Positions 11,101 to 25,100 of a stretch of 64,000 nt of DNA are shown piece by piece. The DNA is from Plumapathes pennacea (taxonomy: Eukaryota > Cnidaria > Anthozoa > Antipatharia > Myriopathidae). Below the pieces are notes generated by a model. The model did no database searches and was not told where the DNA came from. It saw only the letters and a list, made by a program, of their open reading frames with translations. The position numbers were made by a program, and so were the translations under genes. The stretch's first letter is position 1; the number at the start of each line of letters is the position of its first letter. The stretch is taken from assembly GCA_964036295.1 (NCBI GenBank), contig OZ038463.1, forward strand, positions 16,665,069-16,729,068, given 5' to 3'.

Positions 11101-14100
11101 ATCAACAAAGATGACGAGTGATTTCTCTCCTGTCTTCCTTCTTTCTTGTCATCCTTCCTGCCCGTGCACCCGAATTTGGCGCCGTTTGCTTGCCTCACGA
11201 TTACGTCATGCTCGTGTACTTTGTTTCTCTTCATTTCTGAAGACGAGCTTGGTACGGTTCTTCCTGTGTGTCTTTTAACAAGACGGTGTATCATAAGGGC
11301 CGGGGTTTCAGTAAAATGTATAAACTCCCATATCATAGAAAAGACAAAATTTACAAAAAAAATATGTTTCGGGACTTTACAATTCTATTGTGCTTAATTT
11401 GCGCTGGTTACAAATTAGCATTTTCATGAGAAAAAAAATCGTTAACTCCTATATTGTGCTCTATTTTGCCACCAAGAGAAAAACGACAAAAGGCTCTTGT
11501 TTTGAAAATTACGTCTTCGATCCTGTGATACTGTTAACAAGATAATGTATGGATAAGGGGCTTTCGGTAAAATGTATAAAATAAATAATTACCATCATCG
11601 GAAAGACGCAACTTACAGATTGAACCCTGCTTGATATATAATATTCTGTCGCCTGTCTTGGGAACCAGTTCTTGTAGAATGATGTGGAATAACAAGTCCA
11701 GGTTTGAACCTACAACACTCACAAAATACCGTTTCGAGTCTTTATTACAATGTGTGCTGCTGTGTGTTCTTTATATAGGTTCAAAAAAAGGGATTACCGA
11801 GCGCCGCAAGCCTCCTGAATGTTCAAGCCTTATGTATGGCGGTAAGTACCAGTTGCTTTCGCCCTATATTTGATCAAAAACCCAAACGACCATGTACGAG
11901 GATATGCCCTTGTACTTTCTGTGGGAGTTCTGCCCGGAGTTTTGTCTTGTGTTCTCCCAATAAAGCACAATTTAGCTTTAAACCATTCCATTTGCCGCAA
12001 TGAGTAAAAATACATTCCATAAAGTAAGCGATACTATTCTTCCGGCTGCCTGCAATGTTCAAACATCAATCAGTTTCAAAAATTAAACTAAATCTTTTGC
12101 AATTGTACTTTATAAACCTTTGGGCCTGCGTCGGCCGCTTGTGGAGTTTACAAGTAACCATATTGTGATCCACAAACATTATATTATTGTGTTGAGACTT
12201 TTTAAAACTTTCTTGGGCTATTTTTTTGCGGTGCTGGTTAGAATTAGCATTTTTATCAGAGAAATGTGCTGTAGAAAAATGTGCTGCAGAGAAGTACAAA
12301 GTCTGAACTCGCCAAGCCTGTGCGTAACTCTGAAAAGCCTGATTTCCAATGCACCGTGCGAATCTTCTGCGTTGTGCATCTACCACTATGCTTTGCGTTG
12401 AAAGGCACTTGGGCCGCAATGCAGGCTGATTCGAAATCTTTTATGCTCAATGTCTTGCGCATGCAAGAAAGTGCTAACTTTAAAAAGTCAGTTAGGGTTT
12501 GCTATTTTTGTTTGACAGACCAATATGAAAACAGTGCTTGTGTGAAAATAGTTTCTTACCCATAATAAGTTAGTGTGTATTTGAACCTTGTTACACCTTT
12601 TTACTGTGCATTGAATTTGTGCATCAGAAGAACAATCACAACGGTAGAACTGTAACTTATAGAAAGAAACTGATGATTGGAGAAAGAACATCAATACAAT
12701 ACAACAAGAAACTTCAAGGAAGGTGACAACACACTGAATTCAACACTTGCAATGAATTGAATAAAGGAAAAGTGGGAAAACATTTCATAATTCTGCTATT
12801 ACCCTTGTCCACGTCATTTTCAACCTGGAGCAATCGGACCTTTTTGCTCTTTTTTAGAAACAGCAGAATTTTTTCTGGCTCCTACTGTCGTCTGCCCACC
12901 CATCCTGTGAAGAAGCCGAAATTGCCGCTGCTCGCTTGTCCCATGATTACGTCATAACTTCTCTTTATTTTTTAAGACTCAAGTTTAGTCTTTTTCCGTG
13001 GGGACGGTTGCTTTTTAACTCGTGGATACGCAAAGCGTAGAAATGAGTTATTATGAAGACTCAGATATGCAAATGAGTCACTCGCTCACTCACTTGGCTG
13101 ATAGCAGATCGATATCTAAACGTCATTTTGCATGCACCACAACCGAGTTCGAAGTCGCTACGACGAGGACATTCGGGTTTTCACGAACGCTTAACAAATA
13201 ATCAATTTGATTCAGAATTTACCGTTGCAAATAAGAAATGGCACACCCATGTGGGATAAGTACAAGTAGCAAATCGATGAAAATGTAACACAACCGTAAC
13301 TCGATCGGCAACACATGAATCAAATTAGTTTGTTCGGGAAAGGTCTAAAAAGGAAATGTTCATCAGTAGAATCAAATGGATTTTTGATTATAAACGATTT
13401 AGCAATCGGCTTGATCTAATTCAAAATATTGATCTTATTGGTATCTATCGCTCTAAATGGTTCAATCATTCAAGCACAATCAATCTGCTTGGTTCAATAC
13501 GCAGCAAAGTGAAACGCACAATCCAAATAAAAGCCAGATTGTATCAGAGGAAATAATACAGAGTAAAAGAACACAGCTACCTTAAAATTAAACGTTTGGG
13601 CAACATCTGCGAGGTCTTTCCGAGTTGCTTCTGCGTGTTAAGTATTTTTTAATCGCCATTCAGGCTTCGTTCAGGTTGTGACTTTACTACGAACCGACCC
13701 AAGCTATGCTTGTCCAAAGGTGACAAAATATTAAGTTTATATTTTTACACATCAAGAATTTTCTATTTATGTCAAGTTTCGGAGTTCTCGTGTCAACACT
13801 CATATTTACATGTCAAATTTATATTTTCATACATCAATACTTGTTTTATTCGTGTCAAGTTTTGGAATTTTCATAGCAAGTCATATTTTTATAGATCAAT
13901 ATGCTTTACTTATAACAAAAGTTGATATTTTTATGTCAAGTTATTTTTTACGTCAAATCGCCATTTTGTTTTACATCAAGTCGAGGATATTTTCATCAAT
14001 CAAGACATACACATTTTTATACATCGAGAAAGGAGAGTTGGGCTCTTGATCAGCCTTTCTTGCGCATGCGCTCTAAAGACCAGCTCCAAATCGAGCAATG

Positions 14101-17100
14101 ACAGCAATGACTAACCCTAACCCTAACTTATTCCAAATGTTGAGGATTTCTTTGATAATGTTGTGAGTCTATCTGCCATTGATGGGACTTTTACTTTGGT
14201 ACTCCTAACAAGAGTAGCCTTTGTTTTACCGAAATGTTGACTCAATCTTTTCTTCCAAGTCAAGTGCTACACGCAAAGGAAGGAGAAAAAGAATGGTGTG
14301 TGTTATACATTTGAAAAGAGTCGATTGCGTGACGAAGTACGTATTTCCCACGGTCGGCACGTCAAATTAATTCATACAGTCTGCCAAGCACGTTCTCAAA
14401 TTTAATACTCAAATTTTGAAGCTGGTCGGCCGTCGCAGTACGGGAAAAAAGGCACACTGATTTTCCAATTTTGAATCCATAGGCAGTACAATTAAATAGG
14501 CTTCCTGAGCAATTTGTTTTTACTCTGAACCCGCTCAAAACAGCATGATTTCTCCCAAAATCAAAACAAAACTTGAACGGTTTACTTTAAATTATACACG
14601 GGCTTCAGACCTAGTCATACTTCTAAGGGCTTGTGAACGATTCTCGCTGCAATCACCGCATGTCAGATTACAGCATTTGTTACAGTTTTAGTCTTGAAAG
14701 AAAAAATAAGACATCTGACTAAATCATTCAAGACTCCGAGTTCTGATTGCTCTGAGTGAATGGGGTAGCCGAAACTGGCGACAAAAGCGTATTAAAACAA
14801 TACTTCGAGGGAAAATGATCAGCATATAGATTTTAGTACATTCTTGAAGTGTTACATTTTAATACATTCTCTTTGAGTTACAAGATACGGGTAGAATATA
14901 TTTGTCACGGTGATTGTTCAATTTCCACTGACTAACCTTTGTTGCTTGTCCTTTCTGAATAAGTATCTGAGTTTAACACAAAACGGCATCTGAAGCTCCC
15001 GATTTGCTTTCAAGCACTGTTCCCTTTGCGGAGCCGTTTGTTCGGCACGCTTCCGTTCATGATGCTGTCGATTATAACATGTTTGTCGTCTTTTCTCTAG
15101 ACGTACTTGGCGCTGTTCGATCGTTTGACGATTTCGCCTTGCCCGTGCCTGTTCCCTTCTCTTTTGAAGACGAGCTTCGTGAGACCGTTCTGTTTCAAGT
15201 TTTCTAGTTTTCAAATTCATTTTCGTAAACGCAGTTACGTTCAATTATTGCTTCGTTCAAAATTTTTTTTTCTCCGAATGTCAGTAAAAACACTGGCGGA
15301 GACGCTAATCGGTAATTATTACGTCATTGCTATAGGCACCTGGCCTAAAAAGTCGTACCACAGACTGACAGACGAACATTAAATTTCGAGATGGCGACAC
15401 GCTTGGAGTCTTCAAATAAGGCGATTTTGCTGCATTAGCATCGTGATTATTACCCTCGCTTCGCTCGGGAATAAATAAATAAACATTTTATGTGCCCAAA
15501 ACACGTTTTTCTTGCAAAATGAATTAGGCTGCCCCTTCTTCTTTGGTGAGCAACCTCACTTCTTCCCAGTTTCCATTTAATTTGCACAAGAGTCCCATAT
15601 ATGTCTCCAAGGAATTCAAAGAGGAGGAGAGGTAGCTCTCCATTTTATAAAAGTTAACGAGAATATATTTTTATGTCATTCCTTGTCACGCTATATCCAC
15701 GAGTTGGCCCTTGGGGACCCTATGATTAGTTTCTCCAGCTCCTGTTGTCTGAATCAGTTCTAACGATACTCAACTGAAAGGTTACTTTGCATCACGAGGA
15801 GGTGGTGCGCTCTTCGACACTAAAAAAGAAAAATCCAGGATGGGGGTGCAGGCCTTCTTAACAACAACACTGGTGCATCCAACGCATTATAAAAACACAT
15901 AATTTATACCACAACCTATTTGAAATACATTGAAGAAATTTCCGACAGAACTCTTTACACGAACTTGAGCTATCTCAGTTGTTTTGTGTTCTGTCGCGTA
16001 TTAAAACCTGTCTTGGGAACCAGCTATTGTAGAACACTGCGGGATATTAACAGATTCAGGTTTCGACCTACAACACTCGCAAGATATTTTCCCAGTCATG
16101 GCCCGGGTTAAACGTCGGTCTTAGCATGCATCGAACTAAATTACATTTCGGGTCGACCGAAATTAATCCTCGAGCGTAAGCGAGGGTAATCATCACGACG
16201 CTAATTCTGTAGTATCGCGCTATTTGGAGACTCCAAGCGGGTCGCCATCTCGAAATCTAATGTTCGTGTGTCTGGCGTACGACCTCAAGGCGCGGTTTCT
16301 TGGCATAAGCGACTACAAAGGATTGGTCATGCGTGACCGACAGAAAGAAAAGCGATTTGAACGAAACAACAATATTGTACTGCATTCACGAACTGGAAAA
16401 CTGGAATTACAACAGTCTTGCAAAGCTCGTCTTCAAAAGAGAAGGGAACACGGGCAATCGTGGAAACGATCGAACAGTCAAAAAAGAAAAGACGACAATC
16501 ATGTAGGCGACAGCGTCGTGAACAGAATCGTGCCGATGAAACGACTCCGCAAAGAGAACAGCGCATGAATGCCGATCAAAAGTGCCATAAACAGAACACC
16601 GCTTGAAATTCAGGAGAAAAAGCGGGCTGAAAAACAGACTCCGCAAAAGAGACCGGAAAGAAACAGCGCATTAAAGCGAATCGGGAGTATTGAAAGCGGA
16701 CCAGCAGGCAATATTTTTTTAGCACAACAAAGTACAATCGCGACGCCGTTTTGTGTTAAACTCAGATAGTTATTCAGAAAGGACAAGCTACAAAGGTCAG
16801 TGGAAATCGAACAATCACCGTGACAATTGCAAGTACGCCGTCTATCTTGTGACCCGATCACTTCAAGAAAATATTAAATCTGCATGCTAATCATTTTCTC
16901 TCTAAGTATTGTTTTAATACCCTTTTGTCGCCAGTTTCGGCTAGCGGCGTATTCGCTCAGAGCAGTCGGAACCTGGGGTTTATGATTTAGTCAGATGTCA
17001 AGTTTCAAGTCACAATTCAAGTACTAAATGTTTGAGAATGTGCCCTGCAGACTGCATGAATTAGTTTGGCATGTCGACCGTGAGAAATACATACGGCGTC

Positions 17101-19086
17101 AGGCAATCGATTCTTTTTTCAACGCAAAAGTATAGCACACACCATATTGTTCTCCTTTATTTGCATGCAACACTTGACTTCTAAGAAATGATTGCGTCGA
17201 AACTTCCGTAAAGCAAAGGCTGCTCTTTTTGAGCAATACCAAAGCAGTAGTCCAACCAATGCCAGAGCGAGGGGGTATCTGCAATTATCGTATTTCTAGT
17301 TAAGTTAGCCCGGGGCGGGACGAGGAAGAGCATCGAACGATCTCCGACCGTCTGATAATCAGGCTATAGTTAAATTTGACTGTTGAGTCAAACGCCGAAC
17401 TTAAACCCGTCAAAACAAATTCAGAATACAAGAATCATTTTTTGGGTCAGCGGAAGTTTACATTTACGGTTTGACTCATGCTAAGACCGACGTTTGACCC
17501 AGAGTTGATCTTATGCCGTTCTAATCGACTCCTCCAGTCGATTAGATCGACTGAGTCAATTAAAACTCAATCAGTCGATCTGGGATAAACGTCGAACTTG
17601 TCATGTTCGACGCATGCTAAGATTGACGTTTAACCCGGGCCTGACATAGATTTGGTACAGCGTGTATATTACCTTGGTGTGCTTTTTTATTGGTTGACAG
17701 TGCAGCGTCGGACGCATGATGGGAACACGACCCGCCGCCCTTCCAGTAATGGTAAGCAGTGTGTTTGTGTTGTAAAGTTCCTGCCCACAACCAAGTTCAG
17801 GTTTGCCACACTTCTTCGCGTACATTGAACTTGTGCAAACCTATGAATAACGTTTAAACTATTTGAGAATGATTGATACTAAATTTATTCCATCTGGTAT
17901 ATATAAACGATATGGTATAAACGGTTATCAATATACTATTTTATATCTACACAATAAAAACGATACAGTAAAATTACTTTATTACTTTACAGCCAGCGAG
18001 AATACATATCCATAACAAGTGTGCTTGAACTTTGTTTACATCTTTTTGCTGTGCATTGAAGTTGTGCATCAGAAGAACAATCACATGCAACGGCAAGAAC
18101 TGCAACTTATAGAAAGGAACTAATGATTGGAGAAAATACAGCAATGCTAAATTATACAACAAGAAATGTCAACAACGGCGACAACACACTGAGTTTAATT
18201 ATTTGAATAATAAGGAAAGTGAGAAAACTCTTCATAATTATGCTATTACCCTTGTCCAGGTCATTTTAAACCTGGAACAAACGTACATTTTATTCCTTTA
18301 TAAAAACGGCAGCATTTCCTCTACTTTCATCTGTACATAATGAATGAAATATTACAGCAGCAAACAAACTCAGCGTATTTCCAATTGCGCCCCTTTTGTC
18401 TGGACAAGTCGAACGGTATCCATCTTTTGTTCTTGATCAGCTGACAGAAGCCAGTCAATTAATCTGACCATCACGCGAAATCATTGGACAGCAAACACCA
18501 ACATTTGAGCATTCTTTCGCTCTTGAAATTTGCCGTGGAACTAAAATTATTCACAGGACTCGCGCGATTAAGTCACATAAGCAAACCTGAGAGAAATTCC
18601 CGGAGAACAGTTCACAGCAGTGACTCACACGCTGTGCCTCCCAACAGTTACGTTCGACAATTAAACCTACCAATTTCCTGCTCGACTCACCTACATTCAG
18701 TCTTTCACAATACTATGAAAGCCAAACAGAAGTACAAAGTCTGAACTCGCCAACCCTGCTTGTAACACTGAAAAGCCCTGATTTCCAACGAACGGTGCGA
18801 GCTTCTGCATTACGCATCTACCATAATGCATTGTGTTTGCAAGGTGGTTCAAAACCTTTTTGGGGCTTAATGCGAGTCTTGTGACAAGTTAGTGTGTATT
18901 TGAACTTTTTTCACACCTTTTACTGAGTATTGAAGTTGTGCATTAGAAAAACAATCACGACAGTAGAAAGTTTAGGCCACTTCAACATTGAACGGGGGTA
19001 GTCTTTCAACTGAAACAGAGAATTTACTGAAAACGTGCGAGTGTCCCAAGACTATTGTCGGCTGATTGAAGCTTTGGTGCTCATAG

Positions 19087-19118
<32 letters not shown>

Positions 19119-22100
19119 TTGACAGATGAGAGATACAAGGTGATGCCTCAAATGGCTCAACGTAAGCATTGTTTGTGTGTGCATGATTTCTCTCCTGTCT
19201 TCCTTCTTTCTTGTCATCCTTCCTGCCAGTGCAAAAGCCGAATTTTGTGCTGTTTGCTTGTCTCATGGCTACGTCATGCTCGTGTTTGTTTCCGCTCTTC
19301 ATTTCTGAAGACGAGCTTGGTTTTTCCTGCGAGACTGTTTTGAAACTGTTTTAAAACAACTAAGATGAAGTATGGATAAAGGGGTTTCGGTAAAATATAA
19401 AAATTCTCATCAACACAAGAGCTAAAGTATTTATCAAGTAAGGTTCAATCTGTAGTTGTGTCCTTTCTATTACTCGTCAAAACAAGGTGAAAAAAGAAAT
19501 TATTTTAGTCGTGTAACGCGCACTTTGCAGGTCCGTTCTTAACTTCCACCTCCCTAATTAGTCGTGCGTAACTGCGTTCACGAAAATGAATTTGAAAAAT
19601 GGAAAGCCTGAAACACAACAGTCTCGCGAAGCTCTTCTTCAAAATAGAAGGGAACAGGCACGGGCAAGGACATATCGTCAACAATCGAACAGCGCCAAAT
19701 ACGTCTAGAGAAAAGACGACAAACATGTTATAACCGACAACATCATGAACGGAAGCGTGCCGAAGAAACGGCTCCGCAACGGGAACAGCGCTTGAAAGCA
19801 AATCGGGAGCTTCAGACGCTGTTTTGTGTTAAAATCAGATATTTATTCAGAAAGGACAAGCAACAAAGGTCAGTCAGTGAAAACCGAACAATCACCGTGA
19901 CAAATATATTCTATCCCGTATCTTGTGTAACTCGATCACTTCAAGAATGTATTAAAATCTGTATGCTGATCATTATTCCCTCGAAGTATTGTTTTAATAC
20001 GCTTCTGTCGCCAGTTTCGGCTATCGTATTCGCTCAAAGCAATCGGAACTTGGAGTCTTGAATGATTTAGTCAAATGTCTTACTTTTTCTTTCAAGACTA
20101 AAACTGTAACAAATGCTGTAATCAGAGACGCGGTGATTGCAGCGCGAATCGTTCACAAGCCCTTTAAAGTATGACTAGGTCTGAAGCCCGTGCATAATTT
20201 GAAGTTAACTGTTCAAGTTTTGTTTTGATTTTGGGAGAAATCATGCTGTTTTGAGCGGGTTCACATACAAAACAATTCGATCTCATTAAATATGCATGCC
20301 TGAGTCTGGTGCATGCAGTCCAGAGTAAAAAAAAAAAATTGCACAGGAAGTCTATTTAATTCTGCTGCCTATGGATTCAAAATTGGAAAATCAGTGTGCC
20401 TTTTTTCCCGTACTATGGCGGCCAACCAGCTTCAAAATTTAAGTATTAAATTTTGAGAATGTGCTTGACAGACTGTGTATGAATTGATTTGACGTGCCGA
20501 CCCACAGGCAGCCCATGCTCCGGGAGTATGTCTGTCTGTCACAGCTCTGAGTACGATTTTGCTGATATGTACGATAAAATAAAATTACGAAAAATATCAC
20601 GCTTTTACGTCTAGTAACTGTGTCCTGGATCTCTTTCGAACGCCTTGGAGCCGTTTTAGAGCTAATATAAAGATTTTTAAATTTATGCTCCCTCGCCTCC
20701 TGCACAAAAAACGACAAGGCTGGAAAGTAATTTCGACCGTACCTGACATTCGCTGATAAAATCATACTTCTCCAACATCAGTCAAGCTCAAACTCCGGCG
20801 ATCGCCACTGGATAAATGGGCTTCCCTTTGGCCAAGTTAGAAGGTCCAGTGAACATCCGTTCTTGAGAAATCGCGAGAAATATTACTAGATTCAAATCCT
20901 TCGAGGCTTGCCAACAACGAATTTGGACACGGGAAACCAACCGTCTCTCGAGTCTCGATCCGGTGAACGCAAACCGCGACACACACACCCGAGGGTGCGG
21001 AGAATTCGGCAGACCAAAACAAACCCCAGCCTTGTCCCGAACGTGAAAATTGACCTCACGTTTGATCTGAAGAGAACTTTTGGAGAGAACCATAGACTGA
21101 GAGAGCCCTAAAACACCTCCAAAGCGCTCGAAAGAGATCCAGGACACAATTACTAGACGTAAAAGCGTGATATTTTTCGTAATTTTATTTTATCGTACAT
21201 ATCAGCAAAATCGTACTCAGAGCTGTGACAGACAGACAGACCCCCGAAGCATTGGGAAATACGTACTTCGTCACGCAATTGACTCTTTTTTCAACGCAAA
21301 AGTAACGCAAAACACACCTTTCTTTTTTCCTCCTCCCTTTGCGTGTAGCACTTGACTTCGAAGAAAATATTGAGTCAACATTTCGGCAAAACAAAGGCTG
21401 CTCTTGTTGAGCAGTACGAAGTAAAAGTCCAATCAATGGCAGAGCGAGGAGGTATCTGCGATATCGTTTTTCTAGTAAAAGAAAGATATAACGCGTTCCC
21501 GTGTAATATAGCCTCATCTAAACAATTGGGAAGTTGGGAGAACACTCGAGTAGCGCCGGAAACCACTCGGCGGCCTCGTGGTTTCCTTGCGTTACTCTCG
21601 TGCTCTCCCAACTTCCCTCGTGTTTAGATGAGGCTATATTACACGGTTACGCGTTATATATTTCTTAATTATAACATAGTCACGATACAAGCCGCGCGCT
21701 AATTGGTCGAAAACCGTGGTTTGCCAGAGTATAAACCACGCTGACCCGTGGTTTATAAGTTATAAACCACGCTTACGTCATCCTCTGGCAAAAAAATAAT
21801 AATAATGCGAGAATGGAGTCTTGGCTTTAAGTGAAAGACACCGGCTAGTACGGTATGATCAAAGCAGTTCACCGTGAATCGGTAAACGTGACCTCATCAA
21901 AAAGCACTTCAACAATTTGGAGAGGAAAACACGTTCCAGAATAACTTTCAATATTCTAAAGTGTCAAAAATGGCTAAAATTTCATTTTGACTCCAGTTTC
22001 TTGCAAGAAATATGCCAATATTTATTGAACACCGCCGAAATTTGCAAAGATAACCTTAAAGGCGACAAAATATGATGATATTCAATGAAATACGCCAGAA

Positions 22101-25100
22101 TACCTAAATAATGCGCATTGCATGTTTTTCTTCATCGCCGAGGAAATCTGTCCATGTCAGTTATTTCCGCCAAAAGTGCTGTTTTATTCTAGAAATTAAC
22201 TGTAAAATATTGCGAGATTAACAAGAGTGCCTATGAAAATTAACCAGTACATGGATCTGCAATCGCAGAGCCATTTTTCTTTTCAAATACTGCCGAGTCA
22301 AGTTCCTATGTCGAATGAATATCTATGTCGAAGAACGGCCGCGGCACAAGTTTCTTGTCAGCGTCGTGGAAACTGGCGACTCACTTTAAGCACTGTCCCT
22401 AAGTACGGCATATTTGGGAGTCACAATTATATCAGTGAGTTGTTTGAAGTTGAATGCTTCAACAAGGAAGGAGAGGGCAAATCATTCAGTTGAAGAAGAT
22501 CAGGCGTGAGCAATCACTGAACTTGAACGGCAAAGACAGACAAGCAGACGTGTTTGTAGTGATGCAAGAGAAAGAATTTCCGACGATGTGACTGAAAAAA
22601 AAAAATGACTGAAGAATTTCGGACGGACTTAAAATGATTGTACTATGAGGTAGAGTCAAGAAATCGGTAAGTTTTCATTCACACAATTTTCGAGTCCCCC
22701 GTTGGAGCGTTTGTTGATTCCCTTGAAATTTGCATTTTATGCACTAGCCGACTGTATGATTTCACGTACTTTTAGTCCAAAGTTATACGGGAAAATACAA
22801 CAGACGGGCTGGTTGAAAAATTGAAGCGAAACTGCACTGACTTGGCAATTCGGACCGCCGAGCCTTTTAGGATAATCTGTTTTTTCATCGCTGTTAGCAT
22901 TCCAACATTTTTGATGAATAAAAACAGCTTTTTGTAAAACTGGAGAAGTTCTATGTTATAAAACAAATAGAACAGCTTCAAGTGTGATCCGTTCAGAAAT
23001 AAAGCTCTTAGCAAGTGCCGAGAGCACTTAAGAAGTAGGGAGAAACTCTCGCCTAACGGCTCGCGTTTCTCCCTACACTTCTTTCATGCTCTCGTCACTT
23101 GCTGTGGTGCTTTATTTCTGAACGGAGCACGCTTGAAGCTGTTCTATTTGTTAAAAATCGCACACAACTGTAAACCGGAGGCAGCATAATTTTGACTTCA
23201 TGGGCAAGATTGAATGGACCTGTACATAATAAATGAAATATTACAGCAGCAAACAACCTCAGCGTATAGCTTTTCCCACTTGCGGCCTTTTGGTCTGAAG
23301 GAGTGAAAAAAGAGCTCTAAGAGCTATTACTTTCAGTGAGAGGAGATCTGCGAGCAAACCAATTTTTAAGAAACTAGAAGTTCTAAATATCTATGAAATT
23401 GTTGATTTCCAACTTGGGGAATTGGCTTTTCGATACTCTGCAGATCAACTGCCCGACATTTTTTCCAGTTATTTTACGGATCTCACCTCACTTCATACTT
23501 ACGGCACTCGGTCCAAATCAAACAAGAATCTTTACTTACCGTTTCAAAATTTGAACTATGGAAAATTTGGCATCAAATACGCTTCTGCGAAAATATGGAA
23601 TTCTGTTCCAATAGGTTTAAAGAACTGTATTTCGCTAAAAGTTTTTAAACGTCTTTATAAGAAGCACATTATCTCTCAGACAACGCAGAGCTAGAGCTAT
23701 ATCCATAGCCTATGTATACACTTTCTTCGATACCTATAAAGCTACATATTCAGTCCTGTTAACTTACAGATCCTATTACCTACTTAATAAGTGTTACCTC
23801 ATTGTATAAACCTTTATTACCCTATTTATTTCATTTTGTAACCTACGCCGTTAGTAATTAAAATTTGTACGAGGGAACATGCGCCCAAAAACCCATAATG
23901 GGTTGTAGCATGCTTCCTCCACTTATCATCGGCTTAGAATTATCGTTTCTGTAAACAAATACCCTAAAAATAAGTGGAAATAAAAAACCTTTAGAACCTT
24001 TAGAACCTTTAGAGTCGAACGGTATCGGTAACGCTTTTGGTCTGGATCAGCTGATAGAAGCTTAAGTCAATCATGTCTCCCCGATTAGTAAGGCACATGT
24101 GCCCGGTTATAAAAATCCGAGAATTTAATAAAGCTGTTGATTGATTGACTGATTAGTTGCTAACACCAACGTTTGAGCATTGTTTCGCTCATAAAATTGC
24201 CGTGGAGCTAAAATATTCACAGAACTCGCACGATTACGCTGCATAAGCAAGCTTGAGAGAAATTTCCGGAAAACTTCACAGCAGCGACTGTCTCTCCTAA
24301 CGTTACGTTCGACATTGAAACCAACCAATTTCCTGCTCGACTCACCTACATTCAGTCTTTCACAATACCACAAAAGCCAAACGGAATACTCGAAGAAGTA
24401 ACCAATCGTAAGTTGCCAAGGTTCTGCTCGTAAACGCTAAAAAGCATGATTTCCAACGCACGTGGGCATCTACCACAATGCCTTGCGTTTGCAAGGCACT
24501 TGGGCCCGCACTGCAGGCTGGTTTAAAACCTTTAGGCCCAATGTCTTGCGTATGCAAAAAAAAAGTGTTAACTAAAGAAGTCAATTAGGGCTTGCTGCCT
24601 TGCTCGCTTCCTTCAGGCTCGTTCCCTGAATGATACTTAATTTCTTAATCAGGCTTTGATACTTTTTTTGAATTTGTTTAACAGACCAATATTAAAGCAG
24701 TGTTGTGTGTGAATAGTTTCTTACCCACAACAAGTGTGTTTGAACTTTGTTTACACCTTTTTGCTGTGCATTGAAGTTGTGCATCAGAAGAACAATCACA
24801 TGCAACGGCAGGAACTGCAACTTATAGAAAAGAACTGATGATTGGAGAAAAAACATTAATACTGAATTATACAACAAGAAATATCAACAACGGCGACAAC
24901 ACACTGAGTTCAATGAATTGAAAAGGGGAAAGTGAGAAAACTATTCATAATTATGCTATCACTCTTGTCCACGTCATTTCAACCTGGAACAAATGTACAT
25001 TTTTATTCCTTTATAAAAACGGCAGCATTTCCTCTACTTTCACCTGTCATTCTGCTGTTACCAGGACCCACGTTTCTGTCACTAGAACAAGCGACACAGT

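Larger units (their letters stand above)
19500..21480 (+). mobile_element. Arg/Glu-rich-ORF repeat element, copy 3, with nested MITE
   Basis: It matches 14120-15480 in reverse orientation. The ORF part (from 19571, MNLKNGKPETQQS) shifts frame and stops early near 19707. The homology is interrupted at 20501-21253 by a foldback MITE and resumes at GGGAAATACGTACTTCGTCA, continuing to about 21480. Confidence 0.6.

Noticed and set aside
13725..14030. CRISPR-like array
   Set aside because: Repeats are imperfect, spacers are absent and the context is animal intron.
14109..14130. Telomere-like CTAACCCTAACCCTAAC
   Set aside because: Only two to three units inside an intron repeat, with no array or chromosome-end context.
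20788..21147. 119-codon minus-strand frame
   Set aside because: It lies wholly within a MITE, overlaps its arms and has no family motif.
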